Source: Rhodobacteraceae bacterium SB2 | Lineage (GTDB): Bacteria > Pseudomonadota > Alphaproteobacteria > Rhodobacterales > Rhodobacteraceae | Length of the DNA: 64,000 nucleotides | Direction: 5' to 3' | Assembly (NCBI GenBank): GCA_001642945.1 | Contig: LGRT01000011.1 | Location: 37,982 to 101,981 of the forward strand | In this document: positions 18,519 to 28,674 of the stretch, one piece after another | How the letters are laid out: each line of letters begins with the position of its first letter | How positions within the stretch are numbered: position 1 is the first letter of the stretch | Position numbers and translations under genes: made by a program | Notes under the pieces: model-generated | What the model saw: only the letters and a program-made list of their open reading frames with translations | The model's database searches: none | Told to the model about the DNA's origin: nothing

Positions 18519-19214
18519 ATGTCTTTCAATCCGGAAACACCCAAAGCTGCGGCGTTGAACCCGATGCCGCCCGTCGTCATGGCGCTTTTTTTGATGATTG
18601 CGGGGGTAGAGGCCCTATTTGCCTTGGCATCGATTGGGGTTTTGGGTGAAGGGTTTGACGCCTCTTGGCGGTTTTTTGCGATTGAGCGCTATGGAATGAA
18701 CACAAATCTTGTGTCATGGATGCGCGAAACTCAGGATTACGGCGCGGAACATTTGGTGCGCTTTGTTACGTTTTCCTTCTTGCATGCGTCTTTTATGCAG
18801 GCAGCGATCGCTTGTGCGCTGTTTTTGGCGATGGGCAAAATGGTTGGCAGCGTGTTTTCCGCCCCTGCCGTATTAATGTTCTTTTTTGTGTCAGCGGCGC
18901 TGGGCGCGTTGGTTTACTGCCTGATTGCGCCAGAGGCAGGCTGGTTATTTGGGGCTTTTCCAGGGATTTATGGGTTAATCGGGGCCTATACTTTTCTGCT
19001 TTGGGTGTCATTAAAGGCGCAGCAGGCGCCGGCAGGCAAAGCGTTTAACATGATTGCGATGCTGATCGGGATCCAGCTTGTCTTTGGAATATTCTTGAGC
19101 GGCAGATTATTGTGGATCGCCGATTTGGCCGGATTTTTAGGCGGCTTCACCCTATCTGTTTTATTGCTTCCGGGTGGGCTTGCGCGTCTAACGCAAGCGC
19201 TGCGCCGTGATTAA
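18519..19214 (+). CDS. Rhomboid-fold membrane protein lacking catalytic residues
   Basis: A 231-residue protein with about six membrane segments in rhomboid order: HASFMQAAIA where rhomboids have H..W.HL..N, then GAFPGIYGLIGAYT where active proteases have GxSGxxxG, and IADLAGFLGGF where they have AHLGGFL. The Ser of GxSG is replaced by Phe and the catalytic His by Asp, so proteolysis is very unlikely. Inactive rhomboid-like proteins usually bind membrane clients. It starts after AAGGGAG and its 3' end overlaps murJ by 4 bp on the opposite strand. Confidence 0.8.
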   Translation: MSFNPETPKAAALNPMPPVVMALFLMIAGVEALFALASIGVLGEGFDASWRFFAIERYGMNTNLVSWMRETQDYGAEHLVRFVTFSFLHASFMQAAIACALFLAMGKMVGSVFSAPAVLMFFFVSAALGALVYCLIAPEAGWLFGAFPGIYGLIGAYTFLLWVSLKAQQAPAGKAFNMIAMLIGIQLVFGIFLSGRLLWIADLAGFLGGFTLSVLLLPGGLARLTQALRRD

Positions 19215-20752
19215 GGCTTTTTAAAACTGGCCTTTATCTCTTGCAGCGAGAAGGCCTTTAATCTTTCACCCAGCCAAAGATATAATCCCGCGCCCGCGAT
19301 TACCAAGAAGAGCGCATAGAAAATTCGCCCAGAAACGCTGGTGACAGCGGGGCTGATAAAAAATTGTATGCCGTAAAGAGCAGCCCCTAAGAAAAGGCTG
19401 GCAATGCACATGCGCAGCAAGCGGTTTTTCAAACCGGCCTCCGGTTTTAAAATATTGTCAAAGCCGCGCGCGCCCCAAAACAGCAGCCCGACCATTGCCC
19501 AAGCCGAAAGACTGGTGGCAATGGCCGCGGCCACCCAGCCAATAAATGGCATAAGACCGATGGCTAAGGCGGCATTGATCGCCATGCCTACAAGCGCAAA
19601 TCGAAAAGGCCTGCGCGTATCTTCGCGCGCAAAATACAATGGTTGCAGGAGCTTTTGCAGCACAAAAGCGGGCAAGCCCAATCCGTAGATAGCGGTCGCA
19701 AGTGCCATCGCTTGCGCGTCAAGGCGGGAGGTTGCGCCATGTTCAAAAAGCGCAGAGACGAAAGGATAGGGCACCACGCAGAGCGCCATTGCGGCCGGTA
19801 AACTCAGCGCTAATGTGATTTCGGTTGCGCTTGAAAAGGCTTGTTTTGCCCCTGCTTGATCATTTGCCTGCAAGCGTCGTGACAATTCGGGTAAGAGCAC
19901 AATGCCCACAGCAATTCCAACCACGCCCAGGGGCAACTGATACAGGCGATCAGCCCCATAAAGCCAACTGACGGCGCCGGGATGTTGACTGGCGACCAAT
20001 TGTCCGACCAATAAATTGATTTGCAGCACGCCATTGGCCAAGGCTGCGGGTACCGCAATCCGCACCAGCTGTCGCATTTCGGGGCTAAAGCTGGGCCGTC
20101 CCAACCGAATCGGAAGCCCGGCGGCCTGCGCCACCCGCCATAGCGCGGTCAATTGCACAATCCCCGCAATTGGAACCGCCCAAATCAGATAATAGATGAC
20201 CGCATGGTTCATCACCCATCCCAGACAAAGCGCGCAAATAATGATGATATTTAAGAAGACAGGCGCGGCGGCGGCCATAGCGAAGCGCCCTTGGGCATTC
20301 AGCGCACCAGACAGCAGAGCGCTGAGCGAGATAAGAAAGATATAAGGAAACATCACGCGGCCATATTCAACTGCCATATCAAAGCGGGCATCGCCCACGA
20401 ACCCCTGCGCGGTAAGCCAGACAAGCGCTGGCATGAACACCAGCGCCAGCGCTGTCAAAAGCGCCAGCGCAAAGGCAAGCCCGCCCATCGCCTGGCTGGC
20501 AAATCCGATCGGGTTGTCTTGGGCCTCAAGGCGCTTTGAAAACAGAGGCACAAAAGCGGCGTTAAAAGCGCCTTCTGCAAAGAACCGCCGAAACATATTG
20601 GGCAAACGAAATGCAACCACAAACGCGTCTAACACCGGCCCTGCGCCAATCAACATATAGAGCAAGACCTCGCGGGCCATGCCCAGCACGCGGCTGAGCA
20701 AAGTCCAAAAGCCGACTGTCATAATGCCTTTGAGCAGTCGCGGCCCACTCAT
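19211..20752 (-). CDS. murJ: MurJ, lipid II flippase
   Basis: A 513-residue inner-membrane protein with about 14 hydrophobic segments. LLSRVLGMAREVLLY and FRLPNMFRRFFAEGAFNAAFVP are the MurJ/MviN signatures. It flips lipid-linked peptidoglycan precursor to the periplasmic side and is normally essential. Start and glnD stop overlap as ATGA, so the two are co-translated, a frequent alphaproteobacterial order. Confidence 0.95.
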   Translation of the reverse strand: MSGPRLLKGIMTVGFWTLLSRVLGMAREVLLYMLIGAGPVLDAFVVAFRLPNMFRRFFAEGAFNAAFVPLFSKRLEAQDNPIGFASQAMGGLAFALALLTALALVFMPALVWLTAQGFVGDARFDMAVEYGRVMFPYIFLISLSALLSGALNAQGRFAMAAAAPVFLNIIIICALCLGWVMNHAVIYYLIWAVPIAGIVQLTALWRVAQAAGLPIRLGRPSFSPEMRQLVRIAVPAALANGVLQINLLVGQLVASQHPGAVSWLYGADRLYQLPLGVVGIAVGIVLLPELSRRLQANDQAGAKQAFSSATEITLALSLPAAMALCVVPYPFVSALFEHGATSRLDAQAMALATAIYGLGLPAFVLQKLLQPLYFAREDTRRPFRFALVGMAINAALAIGLMPFIGWVAAAIATSLSAWAMVGLLFWGARGFDNILKPEAGLKNRLLRMCIASLFLGAALYGIQFFISPAVTSVSGRIFYALFLVIAGAGLYLWLGERLKAFSLQEIKASFKKP

Positions 20753-23514
20753 GTTGAAGCGCGCTCAACGCCCAGCTCGATTGCTTCGCGTAGCTTGCGT
20801 TCCAGCATTTTTTGCTTGGATTGGTTGTAAAATTTCAGACCAAACATGTCTTTTACATAAAAACTATCAACAACTTGTTCGCCATAAGTGGCGATGACTG
20901 CTGATGCGATATAGACGTTGGTATTGGCCAAAGTGCGTGTCAGATCAAACAACAGGCCCGGACGATCCCGCGTGTCGACTTCGATGATCGTGTAAATTTC
21001 GGAGCCGTCATTATCAAAGCTGATGGAGGTCGGAACTTTAAAGGCTTTTTCGCGTTTTTTGAATTTGTCTTTATCCTGAATCGCAACTCGCGCCACCACT
21101 TTGCCCATCAATGTCTTATTGATCATTTGTTTCAAACGGTTGAACTTTTCGGGCTCATAAGGGTTTCCCGCCGCGTCTTGAATCCAAAACGCTGCCGTCG
21201 CAAACCCATCTTTGGTGGTATAGCTGCGCGCATCAACGACATTGGCCCCCACCAGTGCCAGAGCGCCCGCCAAGCTGGAAAAAATGCCGGGATGGTCGAC
21301 GCAGGCAAAACACACGCGGGTTGCTGCGCGGTCTCCATCTGCATAGAAGTCGATGGCAATTTCATCCTCTTTTAAATCGCGGAGCAAACCGGCAAACACC
21401 ACATGCGCGGTGACATGTAATCCCTGCCAATAGGGAGGATAATGGCGCGCAACTTCGGTTTTAAGGTCTTTGGCATCCCAATCTTTTAAATGCAGACGTA
21501 GGTTTTTCTTACCCTCGCTGCCACGCGATTCGCGGTTCAAAGCGTCTTGGCCATTCTCTAACGCGCGGCGGGTCTGCCGATAGAGTGCCCGGATCAAAAC
21601 CGCTTTCCAATTGTTCCAAGTGTTGGGACCAACAGCGCGAATATCGCAGACGGTCAACACGGTTAGCAGATCCAAGCGCTTTAGGGTTTGCACGGCTTTG
21701 ACAAAGTCGCGCACCGTTCGAGGATCAGCAATATCGCGTTTTTGCGCCAAATCAGACATCAATAAATGGTATCTCACAAGCCATTCTACGGTTTCCACAT
21801 CGGCTTTGTTCAAGCCAAGCCGCGGAGCCACTTTGCGCGCAATTTGCGCTCCAATCACCGAATGATCTTCATTGCGGCCTTTGCCGATATCATGCAGCAG
21901 AAGGGCAACGTAAATCACCTTCCGGTTCAGACCCTCTTTCAAAATAGAACTGGCAATGGGCAATTCTTCGATCAATTCGCCGCGCTCGATCTGGGCAAGG
22001 TTCCGGATACATTGGATCGTATGCTCATCCACCGTGTAGCTGTGGTACATATTGAATTGCATCATCGCGACGATGGGCTCAAATTCGGGGATGAAGGCTG
22101 ACAAGGCCCCCAATTCATTCATCCGTCTCAGGGCACGTTCTGGATTGCCATGTTTTAAGAGCAGATCCAGAAAAATCCGTTGTGCTTCGGGGGTTTGACG
22201 CAGGGTTTCGTCAAATAAATGCAGATTGGCTGAGATTAACCGCATCGCATCTGGATGTATCAGCAGGCCAGTCCGCAGCGCTTCTTCGAATAACCGCAAC
22301 AGATTAAGCGGATCGCTCAGAAAATTTTCAGGCGCGGAGATACTCAGCCTGTTATGCAGCACCATATAATCGGATTTCACAGTGGGGCGTTTGCGAAAAA
22401 TCCGTTCTAAAAGTGGCTCGCTTTTGACATGGCTTGCCTCGAGCGCCGTTAAGAAAATACGCGTTAAATCCCCAACGCTGGTTGCTTGACGGAAATAATC
22501 TTGCATGAAAATTTCAACTGCTGGCCGGCCCGCGCGGTCATGATAACCCATGCGATCAGCCAGTTCGATTTGCATATCGAAGGATAAAGTTTCAACCGCG
22601 CGCCCGCTTATAAGATGCAAATGGCTGCGCACTGCCCATAAAAAAGCCTCTGCCTTGACGAAAATTTGATGTTCTTCCGGCGTGATAACGTTTAACGAGA
22701 CCAGATCGGCCGTTGAGGCGGATCGATATACATATTTGGTAATCCAAAACAGCGATTGCAGGTCGCGCAGGCCGCCTTTTCCCTCTTTGACATTCGGCTC
22801 GACCATATAGCGCTGGCCGCCTTGCTTTTCATGCCGGGCTTCGCGTTCTTGCAATTTCGCCTCAATGAACTCTTTTTCGCTGCCCGAGAATAAATCACTC
22901 CAAAGCTTGGCGGATAGTGCGTCGGCAAGGCTTTGATCACCGCAGAGGTTGCGCTGTTCCAGCATGGCGGTGCGAATCGTATAATCATTCGCGCCCAAGC
23001 GCAGACAATCTTTTACAGTGCGTGATGAATGCCCCACTTTCAGCTTAAGATCCCAAAGGATATAGAGCATCGTTTCAATCAGACTTTCGGCCCAAGGCGT
23101 GATTTTATACGGGGTTAAAAAAAGCAAATCAACATCGGAAAACGGAGCCATTTCGCCGCGGCCATACCCCCCGACCGCAACAACAGAAAGCCGCTCGCTT
23201 TCGGTGGGATTGGCGAGGGGATGCAGGAAGGTTGAGGCGACAAACCAGGTTGTTTTAACAATACAATCGGTCAGGTAAGTGTAAGATCTGGTCACCTCAT
23301 GCGCGCTGAACGGGCTTTTAGAAAAAGCATGGGCAATATGTTCCATACCCGCAATTTGACGCGCTTTCAGCTCTGTCGCCAAGCCCGCCCTTATGTCTTT
23401 ACTGTCTGACAACGTGACTAGCTTGGCTTTGATAAAGGCAACCATAGTTTCAGAGTCGAAAATCATTTCAGCTGGCGAAATCATTGGTAGATCGGGCCTG
23501 TCGAAGTGAAGCAT
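20749..23514 (-). CDS. glnD: GlnD, PII uridylyltransferase/uridylyl-removing enzyme
   Basis: A four-domain nitrogen sensor of about 921 residues: nucleotidyltransferase motif VGGYGRGEMAPFSDVDLLFL (about residues 110-130), HD domain LLHDIGKGRNEDHS, and two C-terminal ACT domains (CFACVDHPGIFSSL and VDTRDRPGLLFDLT) that bind glutamine. It adds or removes UMP on PII proteins and so sets nitrogen assimilation. I prefer the ATG at 23514, eight bases past the upstream stop; a TTG at 23562 with AGGTGG in front is an alternative that overlaps the neighbouring gene by 41 bp. Confidence 0.94.
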   Translation of the reverse strand: MLHFDRPDLPMISPAEMIFDSETMVAFIKAKLVTLSDSKDIRAGLATELKARQIAGMEHIAHAFSKSPFSAHEVTRSYTYLTDCIVKTTWFVASTFLHPLANPTESERLSVVAVGGYGRGEMAPFSDVDLLFLTPYKITPWAESLIETMLYILWDLKLKVGHSSRTVKDCLRLGANDYTIRTAMLEQRNLCGDQSLADALSAKLWSDLFSGSEKEFIEAKLQEREARHEKQGGQRYMVEPNVKEGKGGLRDLQSLFWITKYVYRSASTADLVSLNVITPEEHQIFVKAEAFLWAVRSHLHLISGRAVETLSFDMQIELADRMGYHDRAGRPAVEIFMQDYFRQATSVGDLTRIFLTALEASHVKSEPLLERIFRKRPTVKSDYMVLHNRLSISAPENFLSDPLNLLRLFEEALRTGLLIHPDAMRLISANLHLFDETLRQTPEAQRIFLDLLLKHGNPERALRRMNELGALSAFIPEFEPIVAMMQFNMYHSYTVDEHTIQCIRNLAQIERGELIEELPIASSILKEGLNRKVIYVALLLHDIGKGRNEDHSVIGAQIARKVAPRLGLNKADVETVEWLVRYHLLMSDLAQKRDIADPRTVRDFVKAVQTLKRLDLLTVLTVCDIRAVGPNTWNNWKAVLIRALYRQTRRALENGQDALNRESRGSEGKKNLRLHLKDWDAKDLKTEVARHYPPYWQGLHVTAHVVFAGLLRDLKEDEIAIDFYADGDRAATRVCFACVDHPGIFSSLAGALALVGANVVDARSYTTKDGFATAAFWIQDAAGNPYEPEKFNRLKQMINKTLMGKVVARVAIQDKDKFKKREKAFKVPTSISFDNDGSEIYTIIEVDTRDRPGLLFDLTRTLANTNVYIASAVIATYGEQVVDSFYVKDMFGLKFYNQSKQKMLERKLREAIELGVERAST

Positions 23515-23521
23515 CGACAGA

Positions 23522-24694
23522 TTAGAAGCTGAAGAACTCGAATGCTGCGGGCGCTGGGTCAAGAATTACCACCTGTTTGTCTTGGATCGTTGCGATAGCC
23601 AGACCACGCTCGTTGGTGCCGTCTTTCCTAAGTCTGAAAATACCATCGACGCCTTCAAAGCCGGCTGTTTGGGTTAAGGCTGCTGCGCCTAACGCGTTGT
23701 TGGTGCCACGGGCGACCAATGCGCCAATTGCGGCGACGCCATCATATGCCAGGCCCGCAAGCTGGTGTGGTTTACTGGAAAATGTCGCTTCATAGCGCGT
23801 TGAAAAACTTTGAGCGCGCGCGTAATCGGGCAAAGCGAACAGCCCCCCCTGCACGCCTGAGAGCGCCAGAGTTTGCGCCGGCACATCCCAGCGTGCAAGG
23901 CCTGCATATTGCACTTTAGCGGGATCAATCCCAGCTTCGGGCAGCAATTGCACCAACAGCCCCAAAGCGCCGGCCGTGGTTGAGGTTAATAAAATAGTAT
24001 CGGCCTCTTCAATCTCGACAGCGGCGCGAATGAGCGGAATCGCGGCAACAACCCCCTCTTGCGAGAACTCAAACGCCTGACTATGCGCGATTTTTAAGCT
24101 GGAATATTGGGCGGCCTTTTCCAAAGCGCTGCGCCCTGCTTCCCCTTCCAGATTATCCGGGTAAACAATCACAGCGCGTTGTTTTCCTGATCGTGCAAGA
24201 TAACCGACCACCCTTTCAGCCGTATTGTCAAAGGTCTTTCCAAGCACGAAGACGTTGCCACCGGCGATGGCGCTGCTGTTTGAAAAGCTTAAAACATTCA
24301 CACCTTCATCCGCGACAGCCAGGCCCGCGGCGTTTGCGGCTTCAGCAAAAAGCGGCCCAATGATAATTTTTGCACCCTGATCAACCGCGGTTTGGGCCTG
24401 TTGCGCGGCGATACCACTGCGCCCTGCAGTGTCATAAACGCGCAGGTCAATTTTGACCGGTTCCAAATCAGAAACCGCCATTCGCGCGGCTTGCTCTAAA
24501 CTTCCGGCGATCTCGGCGGCGTTTTGCGAAGATGTCGGAACCAACAATGCGATTGGAATGGGCTCTTGGGGAGCCAGCCTGGGAGCGGTGCCAATCGTTG
24601 ATGTGTCAGGCGCGCAGGCGCTTATAAAAGCTGCCAGCAAGATCCCGGCCAGCGCGCGTAGACCTTTATGACGAAATGAAATAGATACTCTCAT
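23522..24694 (-). CDS. LpoA-like penicillin-binding protein activator lipoprotein
   Basis: A 390-residue periplasmic lipoprotein: lipobox AFISAC with Cys27, then a Leu/Ile/Val-binding-protein-like fold (PIALLVPTSSQNAAEIAGSLEQAA split over the strand-helix, KIIIGPLFAEAANAAG). It belongs to the family annotated as penicillin-binding protein activator; E. coli LpoA activates PBP1A from the outer membrane. AAAGGAG precedes the ATG. It is divergent from rsmI-yraN-gshB, a conserved arrangement in this group, and lies just upstream of glnD. Confidence 0.85.
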   Translation of the reverse strand: MRVSISFRHKGLRALAGILLAAFISACAPDTSTIGTAPRLAPQEPIPIALLVPTSSQNAAEIAGSLEQAARMAVSDLEPVKIDLRVYDTAGRSGIAAQQAQTAVDQGAKIIIGPLFAEAANAAGLAVADEGVNVLSFSNSSAIAGGNVFVLGKTFDNTAERVVGYLARSGKQRAVIVYPDNLEGEAGRSALEKAAQYSSLKIAHSQAFEFSQEGVVAAIPLIRAAVEIEEADTILLTSTTAGALGLLVQLLPEAGIDPAKVQYAGLARWDVPAQTLALSGVQGGLFALPDYARAQSFSTRYEATFSSKPHQLAGLAYDGVAAIGALVARGTNNALGAAALTQTAGFEGVDGIFRLRKDGTNERGLAIATIQDKQVVILDPAPAAFEFFSF

Positions 24695-24774
24695 ACATAT
24701 GCTCCTTTAACAGGGGTTTAGCACAGCTCTTTCGCCGGTGCGACAAGAAAGCTAAGAATGATAAGGGCAAAGCC

Positions 24775-25635
24775 GTGAGTAAGCGCAACATCCATTTGGC
24801 ACCAGGGCTTTATTTTGTGGCCACCCCGATCGGGACCGCGCGCGACATCACTTTGCGTGCGCTCGATATTCTAACAAATGTTGATATTTTAGCGGCTGAA
24901 GATACCCGAAGCCTGCGAAAATTAATGGATATTCACGGCGTGGCTTTGAATGAGCGCCCGCTATTGGCCTATCATGATCACAATGGCGCGCGCATGCGGC
25001 CTAAATTAATGCAATATTTACAAGAAGGCCGGTCTGTTGCCTATGCGTCGGAGGCGGGAACGCCGCTTATTGCTGATCCGGGCTTTGACCTAAGTAAAAC
25101 GGCCGCTGAGGCTGGTGTTTTGGTCACCACAGCGCCCGGGCCATCCGCGGTGATAACCGCGCTGACGCTGGCCGGTTTGCCCACCGATCGCTTTTTGTTT
25201 GAAGGCTTTGTTCCCAACGCAAGATCTGCGCGGCTTGCGGCTTTGAGGAATTTGTTAAACGTGCCAGCAACTTTGGTGTTTTACGAATCTCCTAAACGTC
25301 TTGTGCCATTTTTGCAGGATGCCTGCGCGGTTTATGGCGAAAATAGGCAGGCTGCGTATTGCCGCGAATTAACCAAAAAGTTTGAAGATATCCAACGCGG
25401 AACATTGGCAGAGTTGTTGGCCAAGGCGCAAACTGGGCCTGTCAAAGGCGAGATTGTCGTGATCATTGACCGGGCGCAGTCATCTCCTGTTAATGAAAGT
25501 GATATAGAAGCGCAGTTGAAAATAGCATTGCAATCAATGTCGGTGCGAGACGCGGCTGAGTTTGTGGCACAGGCGCATGGCGTGGCGAAACGCAAAATTT
25601 ATCAGATGGCTTTGGACATTGAGCAGAAACCTTAA
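24775..25635 (+). CDS. rsmI: RsmI, 16S rRNA C1402 2'-O-methyltransferase
   Basis: 286 residues of the tetrapyrrole-methylase fold: LYFVATPIGTARDITLRAL at the N-terminus, AAEDTRSLRKLM, SEAGTPLIADPGF and GPSAVITALTLAGLPTDRF, the standard RsmI motifs. It methylates the ribose of C1402 in the decoding centre. GTG start at 24775. First gene of rsmI-yraN-gshB. Confidence 0.94.
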   Translation: MSKRNIHLAPGLYFVATPIGTARDITLRALDILTNVDILAAEDTRSLRKLMDIHGVALNERPLLAYHDHNGARMRPKLMQYLQEGRSVAYASEAGTPLIADPGFDLSKTAAEAGVLVTTAPGPSAVITALTLAGLPTDRFLFEGFVPNARSARLAALRNLLNVPATLVFYESPKRLVPFLQDACAVYGENRQAAYCRELTKKFEDIQRGTLAELLAKAQTGPVKGEIVVIIDRAQSSPVNESDIEAQLKIALQSMSVRDAAEFVAQAHGVAKRKIYQMALDIEQKP

Positions 25636-26020
25636 AGGAAACAAGGCTTATTATTCAGGCTTAGCCGCTGAAAACAAAATAGCAAAAGCATATAGAGCTG
25701 GCGGATATCACTTGGAGGCGCAGCGGTGGAGATCTTTGGCCGGCGAAATAGATCTGATTTTCAAAACCTCGGTCTGTTGGGTTTTTGTTGAGGTCAAGAA
25801 ATCGCAAAATCATGAAAGAGCTGCGCAGCTGTTACCAGCGTTTCAAAGACGCCGCATTATTGCTGCTGCGCAGGTGTTTATGGGGCAGGTGCGATCTGCG
25901 CCCTGCATGGCGATGCGCTTTGATCTGGCTTTGATCGATCGTTTCGGCGCCATTTTAATTGTAGAAAACGTATTTTTTTCAGAGGATTTTCAAGAACCAT
26001 CAGAGATGGGTTTTATTTAG
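25619..26020 (+). CDS. YraN/UPF0102 family putative endonuclease-like protein
   Basis: About 133 residues from a TTG at 25619 that overlaps rsmI by 17 bp. This start gives the usual short basic N-terminus before GLAAENKIAKAYRAGGY; an ATG at 25562 would give a longer, less likely one. The restriction-endonuclease-like core is kept: GEIDLIF and VFVEVKKSQ (D...ExK). Function unknown in this family; a nuclease role is inferred from the fold. The start has no good ribosome site, fitting translational coupling to rsmI. Confidence 0.75.
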   Translation: MSRNLKGNKAYYSGLAAENKIAKAYRAGGYHLEAQRWRSLAGEIDLIFKTSVCWVFVEVKKSQNHERAAQLLPAFQRRRIIAAAQVFMGQVRSAPCMAMRFDLALIDRFGAILIVENVFFSEDFQEPSEMGFI

Positions 26021-26068
26021 CTGGCTCAAGTTGTAATCAAAGCTGAAAACATATCGCAGGAGCGCGCC

Positions 26069-27004
26069 GTGAAAATCGCATTTCAGATGGATCCTATTGA
26101 GGCGGTTAATATTGAAGCAGACAGCACGTTTCGTCTGGCCGAAGAGGCTCAAGCACGAGGGCATAGCTTATTTTATTACCCGCCTGACACGCTGGCCTAT
26201 CAAAACGGGAAAATAACTGCGCGCGGATATCCCATGACGGTACAGCGGGTTGCGGGTGGGCATGTGGATTTTGGGCCAGAAGAGGAGGTCGAGCTGGCCA
26301 AATTTGATGTGGTTTGGCTGCGCCAGGATCCGCCATTTGATATGCATTATATTACGACAACGCATTTATTGGATCGGTTAAAAGATCAAACGCTGGTTGT
26401 GAATGATCCGTTTTGGGTGCGCAATTATCCCGAAAAACTGTTGGTGCTTGATTTTCCGGATTTAACGCCGCCAACAGCGATTGCCCGCGATTTGAAAATC
26501 TTGAAAGCGTTTCGCCAAGCCCATGGCGATGTTATTTTAAAGCCGCTTTACGGCAATGGCGGCGCAGGCGTTTTTTTGCTCAAAGAAGATGATCGCAATA
26601 TGACATCTTTGCATGAATTGTTCAGCGGCTTCTCGCGCGAACCGCTGATCGTGCAGAAGTTTCTGCCAGATGTGAGTAAAGGGGATAAACGGGTGATTTT
26701 GGTGGATGGAGAGCCAGTGGGCGCGATTAACAGGGTGCCTGCTAAGGGCGAAACGCGTTCTAATATGCATGTAGGCGGGCGGCCTGAGAAGATTAAGCTT
26801 ACGCCGCGCGATTTAGAAATCTGCGCGCGTATTGGTCCGCTTTTGCGCGAAAAAGGCCAGGTCTTTGTGGGCATCGATGTGATCGGGCAGTATTTAACCG
26901 AAATTAATGTGACGTCACCTACAGGGATTCAAGAGCTTGAGCGCTTTGATGGCGTTAATATTGCCGCAAATATTTGGCAGGCGATTGAACAAAAACTAGT
27001 GTGA
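26069..27004 (+). CDS. gshB: Glutathione synthetase
   Basis: A 311-residue ATP-grasp enzyme that joins gamma-glutamylcysteine and glycine. It has [41 protein letters not shown] and [21 protein letters not shown] in two halves, all standard GshB segments. GTG start with AGGAG at 26058-26062. The last gene of the rsmI-yraN-gshB unit. Confidence 0.95.
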   Translation: MKIAFQMDPIEAVNIEADSTFRLAEEAQARGHSLFYYPPDTLAYQNGKITARGYPMTVQRVAGGHVDFGPEEEVELAKFDVVWLRQDPPFDMHYITTTHLLDRLKDQTLVVNDPFWVRNYPEKLLVLDFPDLTPPTAIARDLKILKAFRQAHGDVILKPLYGNGGAGVFLLKEDDRNMTSLHELFSGFSREPLIVQKFLPDVSKGDKRVILVDGEPVGAINRVPAKGETRSNMHVGGRPEKIKLTPRDLEICARIGPLLREKGQVFVGIDVIGQYLTEINVTSPTGIQELERFDGVNIAANIWQAIEQKLV

Positions 27005-27110
27005 CGCCCTAGCCGAGTTGCCAAAGAAGAGCGTGTTTGAAGTGGCTTATGAGGTGCCGTTTGGGGGTTTTGGGCGACGCAGTTGATGAGCTCCTAGCCG
27101 CCAAGCTGGG

Positions 27111-28643
27111 TCAGCCTGCTTGCTTGGCCGTCTCTCCAGAGGCTGGGAAGGGGCGAAAACTCAGCGCTTCGCTCAGATGTGGTTTTTCGATTGTGTCGCT
27201 GCCCTCTAGGTCGGCGATGGTGCGCGCAACCCGCAGCATACGATGATAGCCGCGCGGCGAAAGTTGAAAATGATCCAAGGCTTTGTGCAGCCAGCTGATT
27301 GTTTCAGATGCAAGAGCGCATGTTTGGGTGAGCAGTTTGCCATGTGCATCTGCGTTGCTGTGGATCCCGTCATGGGCGGAAAACCGAAGGCTCTGGCAGC
27401 GCCGTGCGGCCCGTACGCGCGCCGCAATATCACCGGTCGTTTCACCAAGCTCATGATTTTGCAAAGAGGTGAAAGAGGTGGCTTCTACATGTACGCAAAG
27501 ATCGAAGCGATCCAAAAGCGGCCCGGATAAGCGTTGAAAATAATGTGCGCCGCAATGGGGGGCCTTGTTACAGGCACGCTCTGCTTGATACAGATACCCG
27601 CATTTGCAGGGATTGGCTGCGGCGATCAATAAAAACCGGCACGGATAGCGAATATGTGCGCTGGCGCGGGCAATCCAAATTTCCCCCGTTTCAAGCGGCT
27701 GGCGCAAGGTTTCAAGCGCTTCGCGTGAGAATTCGGGCAGTTCATCCAAAAATAATACACCGTTATGGGCGAGCGAAATCTCGCCAGGTTGGGCTTTGCG
27801 CCCGCCCCCAACCAGCGCCACTTTAGACGCCGTATGATGGGGTGCGTAAAACGGTGGAGAGCGTGAAATACCCCCTTCTTCCAGCAAGCCGCTGACCGAG
27901 TGTATCATCGCAGTTTCCAGCGCTTCCTTGGCGTTTAGCTCGGGCAAAAGGGCTTTCAGCCGGGCTGCAAGCATTGATTTTCCCGAACCGGGTGTTCTAA
28001 TAAGAAACGTATGATGACGCCCCGCTGTAGCGATTTCCAAGGCGCGTTTTGCGCGCTCTTGGCCTTTGATATCCGCAAGATCCTTGTTGGGGTTTTGTAG
28101 AAAAACCAAACCAGGGGCCGCAGGGGATATAACGGCTTGACCGTTTAAATGTTGTATCAAACGGCCCAATGTATCCGCTGATATGACGCGCGTTGTTTCC
28201 ACCCATGCCGCTTCAGCTCCGCAGGCTTGCGGGCATAAAAGCGATAACCCAAGTTCGGCTGCGTGAAGCGCGGCGGGCAGCGCGCCGGTCACGGCGTTCA
28301 ATCTGCCATCCAAAGATAAAGCGCCAATGGCTAAAGTTTCTTGCAAGCAATCACCGGGAATTGCCTCGATCGCGCTTAGCATGGCCAGCGCGATTGCAAG
28401 ATCGAAATGTGCACCCTCTTTGGGCAAGTCGGCTGGCGTAAGACTGATGGTAATCCGCTTAGGCGGCAAGGCCAAAGATAAACTGTGCAGCGCAGATCTT
28501 ACGCGCTCGCGCGCTTCGCTGACGGCCTTATCGGCCAGTCCAATGATGGTTAAGCCCGGAAGCCCTGCGGCCACAGCACATTCCACCTCAACCGAGCGGA
28601 CATCCAGCCCACAAAACGCAACCGTAACAACCCGCGCAATCAT
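27111..28643 (-). CDS. ComM/YifB-like Mg-chelatase-type AAA+ ATPase
   Basis: 510 residues: an N-terminal Lon-protease-like (ChlI) domain (GLPGLTIIGLADKAVSEARERV in the family region), a central AAA+ domain with GVLFLDELPEF (Walker B) and a C-terminal Mg_chelatase_C domain (RGYHRMLRVARTIADL). ComM is a hexameric helicase that helps branch migration during integration of incoming DNA. The Walker A reads RTPGSGKS, with Arg in place of the first conserved Gly (family GPPGxGKS). A 9-3-9 palindrome lies 32 bp upstream of the start. Confidence 0.9.
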   Translation of the reverse strand: MIARVVTVAFCGLDVRSVEVECAVAAGLPGLTIIGLADKAVSEARERVRSALHSLSLALPPKRITISLTPADLPKEGAHFDLAIALAMLSAIEAIPGDCLQETLAIGALSLDGRLNAVTGALPAALHAAELGLSLLCPQACGAEAAWVETTRVISADTLGRLIQHLNGQAVISPAAPGLVFLQNPNKDLADIKGQERAKRALEIATAGRHHTFLIRTPGSGKSMLAARLKALLPELNAKEALETAMIHSVSGLLEEGGISRSPPFYAPHHTASKVALVGGGRKAQPGEISLAHNGVLFLDELPEFSREALETLRQPLETGEIWIARASAHIRYPCRFLLIAAANPCKCGYLYQAERACNKAPHCGAHYFQRLSGPLLDRFDLCVHVEATSFTSLQNHELGETTGDIAARVRAARRCQSLRFSAHDGIHSNADAHGKLLTQTCALASETISWLHKALDHFQLSPRGYHRMLRVARTIADLEGSDTIEKPHLSEALSFRPFPASGETAKQAG

Positions 28644-28674
28644 CGCTTACAGATCCCTCATAAGCGGCCATGGT

